From contig NC_063258.1 in the NCBI RefSeq assembly GCF_019578655.1, forward strand, positions 31,624,802-31,688,801: DNA of 64,000 nt. The letters are read 5' to 3'. The translations under genes were made by a program, and so were the position numbers. The notes below the pieces were generated by a model that made no database searches, was not told the DNA's origin, and worked only from the letters and a program-made list of their open reading frames with translations. Each line of letters starts with the position of its first letter. The first letter of the stretch is position 1. Below are positions 12,276-24,215 of this stretch, one piece after another. The DNA comes from Ricinus communis (lineage: Eukaryota; Streptophyta; Magnoliopsida; Malpighiales; Euphorbiaceae).

Positions 12276-15020
12276 AGGTCACCTGTTAGTTTTGTTAATA
12301 CCGAATAAGAGCTATTGATTATTAGAAATAAATTCCCTTTGTTGATCTAATACTTGAGGGATAAAAGAAACCAAAAAAAAAAAAAAAGTCCTTTTATTAT
12401 TTGTTATAACATTGCTCTTGGCTTGTTTTTTACAACTGGATTTCAGTTAATTTCCCATTTGTTCAGTTTTCTTTTCTTTATTTTAAAGTGGTGGCTACCT
12501 CCAGATTTCTCTTTCTGAATGTGTCCATCTCTTCTAATTTTTTGCAATTTAAATAATTAGCAAAGACACTTTCTGCAAGTGACGGTGTGTCGGATATCAG
12601 TTTTCTTATTTATATTCCATATTTTTTAATTTATCAATTTAATCGCTATAGAAGAAATTTTCTTTTTTTCGTTTGGTGAGCTTTGAATATTAATGCCGAT
12701 TTTCGGATAAGTTTCACTTTTATAACTATGTTCAACCACCTAAAGACCAGCAGATAAACCGGTGCGGGGCTAGTAGTTTCACCTTCAGTTTTTCTTTTCT
12801 CTTTTTAATTATTTAATTATTTGTTTTCATTTTATTTCGTTTATAAATTAACTAGTAGAAATTATTTTTATTTAATTGTTTATTGTTTTTATTATTGTTG
12901 CTTTTACTTATTATTAATTTATTTCTCCTTAAAGTTTAAAAAATTTAACTACTTGGTTATAATAGTAATTTGAGTTTTTGTTTCTTTTTCTTTTTGGTAT
13001 GCTTCTAAAATTTGTAGAGCCATTTTTTTCTTTCTAATTATTTTTATTATTATAACATTTTAAACAATAAATTTAACTAAAAACAGAATAAATTATTCCT
13101 TATTTAGTAATCAATTTCTAGTTTATTATCAAACAATAGTAATAGAATCCAGGAGAATGCCAAAACGTTGGGTGCTGAAACATTTTCTTTAACATGATAA
13201 GGAATGCGACGATATTTCAAACTCTGATCCACGCCATAAAGATAAGGTGGGACTTGACTCGATGATGTTAGTCTGTTTTATCGTATTTTATTGGTTGTTG
13301 AAATATAATTTCAGGCAGACGAAAACAAACTAACAAAATTTTTTTATTCCGAGAAAATAAGAAATTCATTTTATATATTCCTTATCTTCTTCTCCATTAA
13401 AAATATTTAAAATTATTGTCAGAAGTCGGCCCGAGATATTCCCAATATATCACGACACGAGTTCCAAAAATTATAACATCTCCATTCTCCGCCGACTCTC
13501 TGTCTGTCCAGTGTCTCTGGCTCATATCTCCTGTTTTCTCGCGGGAGATGGTAAATTGAAATATAGAACTGTACTGGGCCGCCAGGCAGCATCGAACCTA
13601 GAAGGTTTAGAAATAAATACATAAATCCAAAAGTAAAGGTAAAATAGAAAAACGTGGGCAAAAATGACACGTGGGCTGGCTTAGGTTAGTTATGATAGTG
13701 GGCCTTGCTTCGCTCTTCACACGGCTTCTCGCCATCGTCGCGTCCTTTTCAATGTCTGAACCTGCCCCACCACCTATTTGACCAGCCTATATTCTTTTCT
13801 GTAATGACCAAAATAGCCTTTTTTTCCTTTTCTTTTTTCTTTTTCCTTTCTTTATGCAAATACATTATTATTTTTTTGAATTATTCTTAATAATTGTTAC
13901 ATTATGTTGGTTTTTTTTTCTATGGATGTGATATTAAAATGGTAGGTTGGATTTCAGTATTCTCGTGCACACATTGGTATGATTATGGATTAATTGTTAT
14001 AAAATTTTGACTTTTCTAATTTAATAATTAAGAGAAGTTGTTGAAATAATTAAACAAAAAAATATATTATATAAATGCTTAGAAATATCATAATGCAACA
14101 ACTCAGCGTTTCTTGATTTAATATGCTTATTCAAAATTAAATATTCTTTTACATAAACAACAAAAGCTTTCAAAATTTTAAAAATCATAGTAACAATTAT
14201 ATTAAATTTAGTTGTTGGAGTAATTTGATTAATGCAAATAATGTAATATGACTAGAAAGAATTATACTAGTATTTAAATAAATTTATTTTAAAAAATATT
14301 AAAAAATATAAATTACACTATATAGAAAATGAAAAGACAATAAGATCTCACTTATAACTTTATATTTTATCAATTAAAAAAAATTACAACATCGTCTTAT
14401 AAATTACACCTTTCTCAATTGGCTTTTTAATTTTTTTTAACATATTAGAAGTAAGAACAAATTGGAGTTAATTATCTTTATAAGGAACTACTATATAAAA
14501 GATTTATTGATAATTTATACCTATTTTTTAAATGACTTTCATGAAAAAGAAGATATAACACACACAGAATAATAGTTGGCTCAATTCCAAGTTAAGTGTT
14601 ATTTCTTTTTATTTTGTGGTTTAACAAGTGTAGAAATACTTTATTAACTTATTCTAAGAAAATTGAAAATTAAAAACATTATCTTTTGGGGATTTAAAAG
14701 TAAAAATACTTGAAAACAAGAGAAAGGGTATTAATGTGATTTAGAAAGAGTGAGTAACTTTCCTAGAAATAGAGAGTGAACAAGTGGGACAGCCTACAAT
14801 CCAAAAGCTTTTACTACTACTACTCCAAAACCCATTAAGCCTCAACTTTCCTTCCTTAATTCCTTACCCACTATATATATTTAGCTAACCATACTCCACT
14901 CTCTCTCAACAGAGTTCCTTTTCTCATCAATCTTCTTCAACTTCCATATCTACGCTTAAAATAAAAAGAAAAAGAGTTTTCAGTTTTCAGGTGGTTTTCG
15001 CATATATATATACAAAAATC
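12276..15020. other. Intergenic, AT-rich
   Basis: The 3' end of the oxygenase-like gene lies at the left (A-rich run at about 12374-12388). From 12800 on it is AT-rich without long open frames. A less AT-rich patch lies at 13420-13760 and contains CACGTG (13668-13673) in the context TGACACGTGGG, a G-box/ABRE-like site. I see no protein homology in it. Confidence 0.5.
14871..14880 (+). promoter_or_regulatory. TATA box candidate of the DVL gene
   Basis: CTATATATAT about 140 bases before the ATG at 15021, followed by a CT-rich stretch (CTCTCTCTCAAC near 14900) typical of plant transcription starts. Confidence 0.55.
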
Positions 15021-15188
15021 ATGGCAATTTCCTACCACCTTCAAATCCCCAAAAAATCAACAACGAAGAGAAAAAGTATTAGAAGAAGGTGTTTCATGAT
15101 GGTTAAGCAGCAGAAGACTCGCTTCTACATCCTCGGTCGCTGCATCTCCATGCTTCTGTGTTGGAACGACCATGCTATTCGTGATTGA
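15021..15188 (+). CDS. DEVIL/ROTUNDIFOLIA-FOUR-like small polypeptide
   Basis: A single-exon 55-residue protein. The C-terminal half has the RTFL/DVL core (about residues 29-50), reading KQQKTRFYILGRCISMLLCW. The N-terminal half is basic (KKSTTKRKSIRRR). Proteins of this plant-specific family are plasma-membrane-associated small peptides; overexpression alters leaf, fruit and lateral-organ shape by limiting directional cell proliferation. ATG 15021 is chosen because the upstream in-frame codons back to 14991 begin with GTG, not ATG. A long AT/CT-rich leader and a TATA box precede it. No neighbour is related. Family membership is firm; which subgroup it belongs to I cannot say. Confidence 0.9.
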   Translation: MAISYHLQIPKKSTTKRKSIRRRCFMMVKQQKTRFYILGRCISMLLCWNDHAIRD

Positions 15189-17410
15189 ACTTTGTTTCTC
15201 TTTTCCTTGTATTTCAAGACCAGAATCATCTAAACCGATATAGAAAGCTTCCAATTTTAGAGTTCCAAGCTTCTGGGTTCTGATTGCCGAGACTTCGGGC
15301 GATGGTTTCAATCTTCAGGTTTCGGATACTGCAGCAAAATTTAAGAGCTGAGCTGGACATGGGAAGAGAAATTTAGAGAAGAATTGAATTGGGTTGCATG
15401 AAGATTTCCTTTCCCCTTTTTGCATTAAATCTACCAGACAAAGAGGAAAAGAAATTGGCGACCTTCGTTTCTTTGATTAGACTTTCTTTTTTTTTTTGGT
15501 AGTGTAGAGGAATCAAATAGAGCCACAGAGACCCAAAGGAAATCTTTGTGGACTATTTGTTTGTATAAAAATTCAGACAGAAAGGAAATACAAATTCCAA
15601 AGGAAGAAAAGAAAACAGAGAACTTTTTGTTACTCCAGTTTTTCATTCAATTGAGCTTCTTTCTGTTTTTTTTTTTTTTTTTTTTTAAATCCATATTACA
15701 TTGGGAAGGAGGGAGAGAATCCAAGTCCTATCCCGGGCCTAACTCTTCATGGGACCTAACTTTTTTACTAATTTGAATTCCAACTCGAACAATTGATCAA
15801 TTCCAGTAAAACTGATTGCTAAATTAGTATTTTTAGCTGGCAGGAATTTCATTTTCCTAATATATACAAAGATCATAAAAATTAAAAGGTGAACGGAGTA
15901 TTCAACGCCCACCGCCGCCCACCCTTTGCAAGTTGACAACGGTTAACGCATAAAAATCTAACTCAAAAAGATAATGGATATAGTAAGTGATATAATTAAA
16001 TATTTTTTAAAATAAAAATAAAAATAATTAAAAAGAGTATAAAATTCATTAAACATACTAATTTATTTAATTATTGCATAATAATCTGTATAATGGGTTC
16101 ATTTATATATTTATTATTATTCACTGAAAATATAAAGAATCTGAAAGAGACCGCATCGAATAAACTTCCATGTAAAAGGTCAAATCAAAATTATGTAAAT
16201 TATGCTTTTCGTTTCTTTCTTTCTGTTGGGGTTTAATACATAATAAAAATATTAAAATGAATAAAAGAAAATGATGGGTTGATAGGACGTACCATCATCC
16301 TCGTCAGCAATTCATATTTGCCAACTTATGATCAGACTATCTATCTATCGCACGCACAACGTACACACATATATATATATATACCATTCCACTCAATCTC
16401 ATTATCCAACGCAATTATTTTAGTAATTTTTCTTATTTGATATTTTGCACTATGTTCCCAAATAAAAACTCAAATGAGATAAAACTAATTTAAAATATTT
16501 AAATAGTTTCATTTTTTTTTATTTCTTTTGTTATTTGATAAAAATAAGAATTGTTTTTTCACATAATACTTTTCTATTATTTTTTTGATTATTTTTCATC
16601 ATCTTTCATTTTCTTTCTCCTCAACATAAAGCCGTTAATCTCTACTAAAATGTGCAAAAATAATTTATATTTGTGTTTAGTGTATTTTTAAAGAGAATTG
16701 ATGCATATCTCTATTTATATATTAAATTGATAGAAAATTGATACATATTTATTAATTTTAATAATAAAATATATAAAATAATTATGCAATATTAAAATAT
16801 AAAATACTTATATATATTACTCTTATATTTATTACACAATATACATCAAATCTAAATAAAATTTTTTTTTTTTGGCCATGAAATCTATGGATCATTCCTT
16901 TGTAAAATATGAACAAATCTATATGGGTACGAGGTATCCCAAAACAAAGCCATGGAGGCCTAGGCCCAACAATACTAATGTAGAGATTTGTAGTATCCTT
17001 GCTACAAGGCGTATCATAAGTTGGCAAATATGAACTTAGCCATACTGAAGAATAGTACTATATAAAATTACTTTATTCTATGAAAAACAAAAATAAAAGA
17101 TTTAATAGTTGATAAAAAAGTTTTAAAAGCTTTTGTGTGTACCGCAAAGCATTTCTTCTCCTTACAGCAACAAAATCCAAGTGTTTAGGAAAAGAGAGAG
17201 AAACTAAGGTCAACCAATAGAAAACAAAACAAAAGCATTAAGACATTTAGAGAGCCCATCTCATGTTAAGGAAATGGAACTAATTGTTTAACTTCAAATA
17301 ACACCAAAATATCATTAGCCAGTTTCAAAAGGGGCCTTATATCCTCCGTCGTGAAACGTGGTCCGACCACATACAACACTTAGCATCATAATTTTAATGA
17401 ATGTATATTC
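15189..17410. other. Intergenic, AT-rich
   Basis: 15189 to about 15700 is probably the 3' UTR of the DVL gene, with T-runs at 15488-15499 and 15668-15687. Beyond it the DNA is AT-rich with no convincing coding frame. 16709-16776 carries one copy of an AT-rich repeat also seen at 36091 and 36861. Confidence 0.5.
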
Positions 17411-17872
17411 TTTTAATTGTCAAAAAGAATATATTCTGAATTTTCTATTTGTTATCAAATTTAGTACCTAATTTTTAAATTTTTAATTTTAACACCATAT
17501 TTTAATTCTGATTTTAATTTTAACATTTAATAAAATTATCTGTCAAATCTATTAATTTAGCATGAAGTTTGGCAATAAAAAAAAAAGTTAACACTAAAAT
17601 TGTTGATTCCTTTCATTATTAAAATATTATCATTTAAATATATAAATTATTATTTTTTTTAACTTTGAAGTTTCATTAATTTTATGTGTTTAAATAGTAA
17701 TATTTTTTAATAGTGAAGTGCTGACTTAATTCTTCTTTTTTATTATTGTTGTCGAAATTTACGTCACATCAATAAATTTTATTGATAATTTAAAATTAAA
17801 ATCCATATTAAAATTTAATGTTAGATTTGATAACAAATAATGACAGGTATAAAATTCTTTTTGGTAATTAAA
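17411..17872. mobile_element. Foldback MITE-like element (long imperfect inverted repeat)
   Basis: The left end (TTTTAATTGTCAAAAAGAAT at 17411) is matched by the reverse complement of the right end (GGTTTAATTACCAAAAAGAA, ending about 17872). Matching continues inward: TTTGTTATCAAAT occurs in both arms (left about 17447, right near 17830). It goes on almost to the centre near 17650, where runs such as TATTAAAATATTA pair with AATATTTTTTAATA. So nearly the whole ~460 bp could fold on itself. There is no coding capacity. I could not fix a target duplication. Confidence 0.65.
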
Positions 17873-18466
17873 CCTTTTCCAATTGGACTCATAAGTCCTT
17901 ATTACATGGCCGTAAATGATAGGTCGAGAATTACCCTTTCCAAAAAAAAAAAAAAAAACAGAGTATTACAAATAAAGCATTTTTTTGAAGAAAGTCTTTG
18001 TTGACCGATTAAACTTGTAATCCAGTGGTTGGATTCAAATTATTGTTTTACTCTAATTACCCCTTATTTTGGACAACCATTATTATGTTTCCCATTTGCA
18101 TGTATTTTTCCATAATGCCTAAAAAACATGAAAACATATTTATTTAATTATTCTATTTAAAGATACTCAAGGCTTATTATTTTCGAAAAGTTAGTATTTA
18201 ACTATTTTTTTCTTAGACAATTTGAATTGTCTACTCCTTTATATTAACTTAGTGTATTTGAGAATAAATTTGGAGAGTGTTCCTAAAAGAATCGAACCCT
18301 ACTTGAAATGAACTTGAGCAAACAATTATTTTGATAACATAAGAGAGGCTTGCAATTAATTGCAGTCCCAGTTAAGGCTTACTTTGTATCCCATTATTTC
18401 CACAACCGTACCCTGTCACTGTAGAACATTATTTAATCTTAATTAACTATGTGAACACTACAGCTG

Positions 18467-18471
18467 TTATA

Positions 18472-18512
<41 letters not shown>
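18467..18512. repeat. (TA)n microsatellite
   Basis: An almost pure TA run of about 20 units (one TATTTATA interruption at its start) in AT-rich intergenic DNA. Confidence 0.95.
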
Positions 18513-18514
<2 letters not shown>

Positions 18515-19011
18515 AACATATTGATTCAGTAGTGTGGAGATAAAGATGGTAATATTTTATTTTAATTTAATCAAAATCATGAGTTTGAACTTTAAATATA
18601 TAGCTAGTTAAAACACTTGAAGCATTGCTTTGTTACCTAAAAAATTTTACACTTCGATCAATTAATTCCAATCCTAATACTTATATTTTATTTCAAATGT
18701 TGTTCCTTTGTTTTGTTGAACTCATTGTAGTATAAGTTCTTTCTTTCTAATTTAAATCTCTTTCATATATGGTAATAATAAGTCTACACATTCTTAATTT
18801 ATTGAAGAATTTTTTTTTTTTTTTTTAAACAGACGAAAATTTTTAAAAAGCAAAAGCATAGCAAACTCGTATCCTAAAAAAGTTGTCATCTCTTATGCTA
18901 ACTATTCCTGTAAGTTTCGTATTGCTAGCCAGTCTCTCATCTTGCCCCACAACACAGTCGTCGAAGAGAAAAAAAAAAAAAAAAAAAAGACAAACAAGAA
19001 ACTAATTAAGA

Positions 19012-19860
19012 ATGGCAATATTTAGTAAGCCTCATGTTGTGTCTGTTCCGTTCCCAATGCAAAGACACATAATTCCAATGTTAAAACTGGCAAAACTCCT
19101 TCATCATAAAGGCTCTCATGTCACCTTCGTCAACACTGAGTTTGATTAACCATAACCGCATTCTTGATTCCAGAGGTCCTAATTCCTTAGATGGCTTGCC
19201 TGACTTCCATTTTGCCACTATACCTCTCCGACACCCGCCTTCCAATTCCCACACTAGCGTAGCCTTGAGTATGCTTGCTCTACGTGAGGCCTGTAGAAAG
19301 GATCTTTTGAGTGTGCTCCGCGAGCTTGTTACTAAGCTTAACGACACTGCATCGAGTTCTTCAAGTCTTCCGATGACATGCATGCTTTCTGGTACTATTT
19401 TCAACGGTACTTTAACTCTCTCTCGAGAACTTCGAATTCCTAATGTGTTACTTTGGAATATGGGAGCTTCTGGGTTTTATGAGCTTTAAGCATTCTCGTG
19501 ATCAGATCAAGCAATGCATTGCTTTTCGGCGATGTTATATTTCTTTTTTTCTTTTCTCTCAATACGTTGGTAATTTTAAAGGAGCTAGGGATTGTCAGGA
19601 TTCCTTGACTCCTGCACTGCGCTATTTACACTGTGGCTTTGATCGATTTCTTTCGTTTTAGTAGCTTAATCATTTCAATATAACACTATTCGCAGATCCA
19701 ATCAATCAACCAGCTTTAGACAAGAATTTGGACAGCATGATGGAATGAAAGGAGCTCAAGTGAGGGATCTCTTCAAGTTCAACAAAACCAAAGATCAAGT
19801 CGACTCTATGGAAGATTTTATCGAAGGGGATATAGGAAGAGCTTCAAAAGCTTGAATTTT
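19012..19860 (+). pseudogene. Truncated UDP-glycosyltransferase copy (UGT85-like)
   Basis: Collinear with the intact UGT at 25389, starting with MA..KPHVV..VPFPMQ. Lesions seen by direct comparison: a 4-bp insertion (GATT) puts a TAA at 19147-19149 after 45 codons; a 1-bp insertion near 19477 shifts the frame again; the catalytic Asp of LSDAI is Gly (GGT 19391-19393); and a 13-bp deletion between two GGAATG copies at about 19741 breaks exon 2. Exon 2 (from 19696, after a CAG acceptor) stops matching at about 19853, so the acceptor-to-PSPG part, including the sugar-donor box, is missing. The break lies about 20 bp from the left end of a retroelement-like direct repeat (19874), which may have caused the truncation. 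The intron differs from that of the intact gene. Confidence 0.92.
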
Positions 19861-21107
19861 GATGTCTATTTATTTGGTGGAAATTTGATGCTAAGCGTGC
19901 CATGTGTAAGGTATACGAGTCGTTGAAATTAAATTGCACTTTGACTTATATAATCAAACTAATTGAGAATTTCTAAGCTTCTTTATCACAATTTGCTTAG
20001 CTCAAATTGCATTAATAATAATATTAATATTGTCGGAAATTGAAATAATAATTTGAAATTGAAAAGCTTGAATTGAAATAAGGCTTGTATTTGAAAAGTA
20101 TTAGAATTGAATTAAACAAAACTTGAGTAATTGAAAAAGTTTGAATGATGAAAGAACTTGTCGTAGAATTTGTTTGTTGTGCAGTAGTTGTTGTTGTTTC
20201 CACTTTCTAATACCCTCTTCTTCTATTTATAGAGTGCTCCAAGTTAACTGTATCTTGAGGGAATAAATGTTGGAATCATGTCTTGTTTTTCAGCAACTAG
20301 AGTCTCATTATCTCATCTACTTGGTGAGTTATTTTCTAGTTTGTGCTCCACTTTTACAAACCTCTTTTATAAACTAACCCACTATAACACTTAATTAATT
20401 AATTAGGTAATTTAAATTCAAAATTTTACTTTCCAACAGCTTGGCTTAAAAAAAAATATTATGGTGCCAATAATTACCTCCCGCACTGTATTGGCTAGTA
20501 TTGGCCAATAACACGTGTAAATTAGCTTCATTATTTATCTTCCATTTAACACATGTAGTAGTGCAACAATAAATAAGCCACATTTTCTTTTCCTTCTTGG
20601 ATTTCTCTCTCCACTGGTGGCACCTCTTCATTTTAGTCACCTTGCGCCGGAAAAGACAACAGCTTGCTAACCTCGCTTGTCGTAGCCGCTTTTCACTAAT
20701 CGCACGCTGTCGAGAAGGATAGCCATCACACCATTACTGCTCATATGCTGCTGCCTTTTCTCCGTTCAATGATGTTGGCGCTGCATCAACGGTCTTTCTT
20801 TCACCAGTTGATCAACCATCACCGCCTACTGCTTCAACCGAGAGCCGATTGGTTTGGTTCAAACTGAAACCATCTCCTCTGTACATGACTCTTTGAGTTA
20901 ATTGGTGAGATTCTATCTACATAAATTCTTAGTACTAAAAAATATACCTATATACAAAAAGCCTTTCCAAGTTTATCAAAGAAAAAGGCTAGAAGGGTAA
21001 GTTTTCTTATCTAAAATATTTAATTTTTGTGTGTTTATTTGTTGGATAATTGTATTTAAATTGCTAGATAAATTTTTATGATGTAGCCTAAATTTTTTTT
21101 CTGGGTT

Positions 21108-21615
21108 AGATCCCCAACAACATTTCCAACTTGAGGTCTGAATCCCCAAGTACCCAATTTACTTGAGGATCTCAAATTTTTTTTTTTTAAAATATTATCT
21201 GGATCCCTAAGAATATTTCCCACTTAAGGATCTCAAACTGAAAAATTTAAAATATTATCTAGATTTCCAAGAACATTTCCAACTTAGGACTCCTGAATTA
21301 AAATATTATCAGTTAACTTGGGGAACCCGATAGAGAAAATTAGAGTGCTTAGAACTAGTTTTACTTGAGGATCTCATATTAAAATACTATTAGTTCTCCA
21401 AGAATATTTTTAATTTGGGGAACTATTTGAAGTTTCCGACTTCAAATATTTTAAAGTATTACTAGGTCCCCAATAACAATTCTAACTTGAGAAACTACTT
21501 GGGGCTCCAAACTTAAAATATTTTAAAGTATTATTGGATCTCTAAGAATAATTCTAACTTGGGGAACTACTCGGATCTCCACTTTAAATATTTTATTGGT
21601 CTTCCACATATTTAT
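21108..21615. repeat. Degenerate tandem repeat, unit about 60-75 bp
   Basis: About eight imperfect copies of a unit with the core 'CC(C)CAA(T)AACA..TTCTAACTTG', then 'GGAACTACTTGG..CTCC', then 'AAATATTTTAAAGTATTA'. The best-kept copies lie between 21360 and 21600. The array is inside the decayed retroelement-like insertion, on the side away from its coding tract. Confidence 0.7.
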
Positions 21616-22972
21616 CGTTTGAGGAACCATATATTTATAGGACCAATAAAAATATTTAAATCACAATAGACTTAGTTCCTACATACCTATACAATCAGGC
21701 TTTTATACTTAAAAATTTCTAACAATTCAAATAATTAAAACGTCTGCACCTATTTAGTTTTGCAATTGTGGATCAATGCCTTGTTCACCATTTTGATTGT
21801 TCTGAGACCACCAACGCTTTCTGTTCTGAAGATAGAGCTCCCTCTAATTGCAAAGGTGGTTTGCTTCTTCTCTCATTAACTTTGAAGTGTGCCTACTGCT
21901 TTCTCATATAATCTTCAGTATAGGACATGTTTTCACCAAGTGTCTCTTTTTACATGTGCCTTCTGCATGTGTTTTGTCTCATCTTACAGCATATTTATCA
22001 TTCCTTATTCACTTAACACATCATAAATAAGACACCAAAAAAGAAAAGTGGCCATGAGGCCTACTTTTATTTAATTTCTAAATGGTGGTTTTAGAACTTT
22101 ACAATAGAATAACAAATAATAGAAAATAAATATAAGAAAAATTAGCCATTTATTTTAGCCTTACATAGATCCTAAGAGTAGTAGAAAATATTATTCCAAG
22201 ATTTTTACCGGCCTTATGCCTCATTATTTTTTTTTATCAGATCTGTTGTACATTTTGTGTAGTTCTTTCTGTAATCTTACTAGTCAATAAGAATTTTCCT
22301 TTACTCATAAAAAAAAAATCAAACAAATCAATTAATGTACAATAGTTTGCATAAAGGTACAAAACTTTCCAATAAAACACAATAATTGATAATAAAATTA
22401 AGAAAAATAAGTAGAAATAATTTAATACCAATTGTGATTTCAATATATGAAATCCATAAATTTTAGTTACCTCCTTGATACATGTTGATATATGCTCCTT
22501 TGCAGAGATGAAATTTTCTTATGGTTTGTCAAATATCATCCCCTTTAGATCACCATTGTTGCTTTTGAAGTCTTTCATCTTGTGTTCTTATGAGTGGTTA
22601 GTGCCACTGTTGACTAGCTTTTTCATGATGCTTCGGGTATTTCTTATGCAATCCCATAGGTAATTGAGGAGTTGGATTTTTATAGACGTGAATATTATTT
22701 CTCTGTTTTTGCTTGTTTTCTACCAAGAACTACTTAGGAACCCATATCTATAAAAAACTTTCCCACTGCGAATCTCTAAAGAATTATCTTCTTTAACCAA
22801 GTATTTTTTTAGGAATCTATAATTTGCGTAATTATTTTCTAAAGATCTCTCATTTGCTTTTTTTTTTTTTATCAAAGGTGACAATTTAAAATGACCTGTC
22901 ATTAAGGCAGTAGTGTCTTGACATATTTCTTAAAAAATTGGTTAGTTTCCCTTTAATTTATCCTTGTTGGCG

Positions 22973-23692
22973 TTACTTGCCTTTTCTTTTTACATGCATT
23001 TTTAGGAACATCTGGAGGGGCTTTTGAGGAATACCTCCGAGTTTCTTAATAGTAAAAGCTTGATATAACAACATAGACCTACCATTGAAGTGAACGTGTT
23101 GTGCCTTTATACGATTGTTGTTTTCTTTCTTCTTTTGTGGTGGAAGATAGCTTTTCTCTATATGTATTTAATGGTCATTTTTCTCTGGATAACTTATGGA
23201 TGAATGCTTGCCGGGCTCTTCCATATCAGTGTGCCTTAAAGGCATTGACAAAACATCCTGTCCTTTTGGCCTAACTTTTTCTATAATATTAGTCATTATT
23301 GAACTAAATTATTGCTATAATTTTTCAGTTGCTTCTTTTTGGCTTTTCATAATCTCCTCCATATATTTGCAGGCCAATTTTGCTTGAATCCTGAAATTAT
23401 CAGCCAAAGAAGGAATATTAGTATCATAAATATTCATTGAAGATGAAAATTCATCCTGCCCTTCCACAACAGGTCCTGTTAGGATATAGAGGGCCTTATG
23501 ATAACGATTCTCTTCATGAGAAACAATATTTCATTCTTCATATGTATCATAATATGAATCGTAGTATAAAGTAAAACCCCATTCATAAGAAATATTCAAA
23601 TTATGTCCTGTTGTTATAGGCGCAAATTCGAAGTCTTGTGACCTGGCAATATAATTTTCCTTAAAAAATATTTTTAGATATTGATGATATTA
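22973..23692 (-). pseudogene. Decayed protein-coding tract of a retroelement-like gene, family not identified
   Basis: On the minus strand one frame runs about 239 codons with only four internal stops (TGA near 23530, TAG and TAA near 23325, TAA near 23155), far fewer than AT-rich noncoding DNA gives. The translation looks like real protein: charged, with Lys- and Pro-rich stretches (for example SYLPPQKKKENNN) and helical segments (KYMEEIMKSQKEATEKL). More coding-like pieces follow downstream in other frames (22902-22720 and beyond). Near 21930 a CKKRHLVKTC motif resembles the end of a zinc knuckle. I read it as a gag- or coat-type region of an LTR element or pararetrovirus relative, but do not recognise the family. 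It is dead. Confidence 0.5.
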
Positions 23693-24215
23693 TTTTGGAC
23701 GAGTCCCATCAAGCATGCCAAAATATATTGATGGAAATCTGATGCTGAGCGTGTCACGTGAGTAAGGTACATGAACCGTTGAAATTGAATTACGCTTTGA
23801 CTTTGATAATCAGACTAATTGTGAATTCCTAAACTCCCTTACCACAGTTTGCTTAGATCCTAATAGAATACCATTGGAAATAATGTATTTGATGCAAGAA
23901 AGAGAGTAAAGCTAAAGATTTTGATTGCTAGAAAATTGAATTGCATTAATGATAATATCAACATTGTTAGAAATTGAAATAACAATTTGGCATTGAAAAG
24001 CTTGAATTGATACAAGGCTTGTATTTGAAAAGTACTAAAATTGAAATAAACAAAGTTTAAGTAATTGAAAAAGTTTGAATGATTGGAGAATTTGCTGTAG
24101 AATTTATTTGTTGTGCAGTAGTTGTTGTTCCACTTGCTAATGCCCTCTTCTTCTATTTATAGAATGCTCCAAGTTAACTGCATCTTGAGAGAAGAAATGT
24201 TGGAGTCATGTCTAT

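Larger units (their letters stand above)
19874..24215 (-). mobile_element. Decayed LTR-retroelement-like insertion, minus orientation
   Basis: Two diverged direct repeats, about 19874-20390 and 23728-24215, share many blocks. Examples are TTGAAAAGCTTGAATTGA, GGCTTGTATTTGAAAAGTA, TTGTGCAGTAGTTGTTGTT and TCTATTTATAGA. Read on the minus strand both end in TTTCCA[T/C]CA, as an LTR would. A decayed minus-strand coding tract (22973-23692) starts just inside the right repeat, where a gag-like gene should begin if the right repeat is the 5' LTR. The right repeat has an extra ~80 bp (about 23855-23937) and its outer end is lost or rearranged. I found no target duplication and no clear tRNA-Met binding site. 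Alternative: an unusual segmental duplication. Confidence 0.55.

Noticed and set aside
13419..13890. Frames on both strands in the GC-richer island at 13.4-13.9 kb
   Set aside because: Short, no recognisable domain, with T-rich low-complexity tail; treated as noncoding.
18283..18292. tRNA box-B-like GAATCGAACC on the minus strand
   Set aside because: No matching box A or cloverleaf around it; a single ten-base match is expected by chance.
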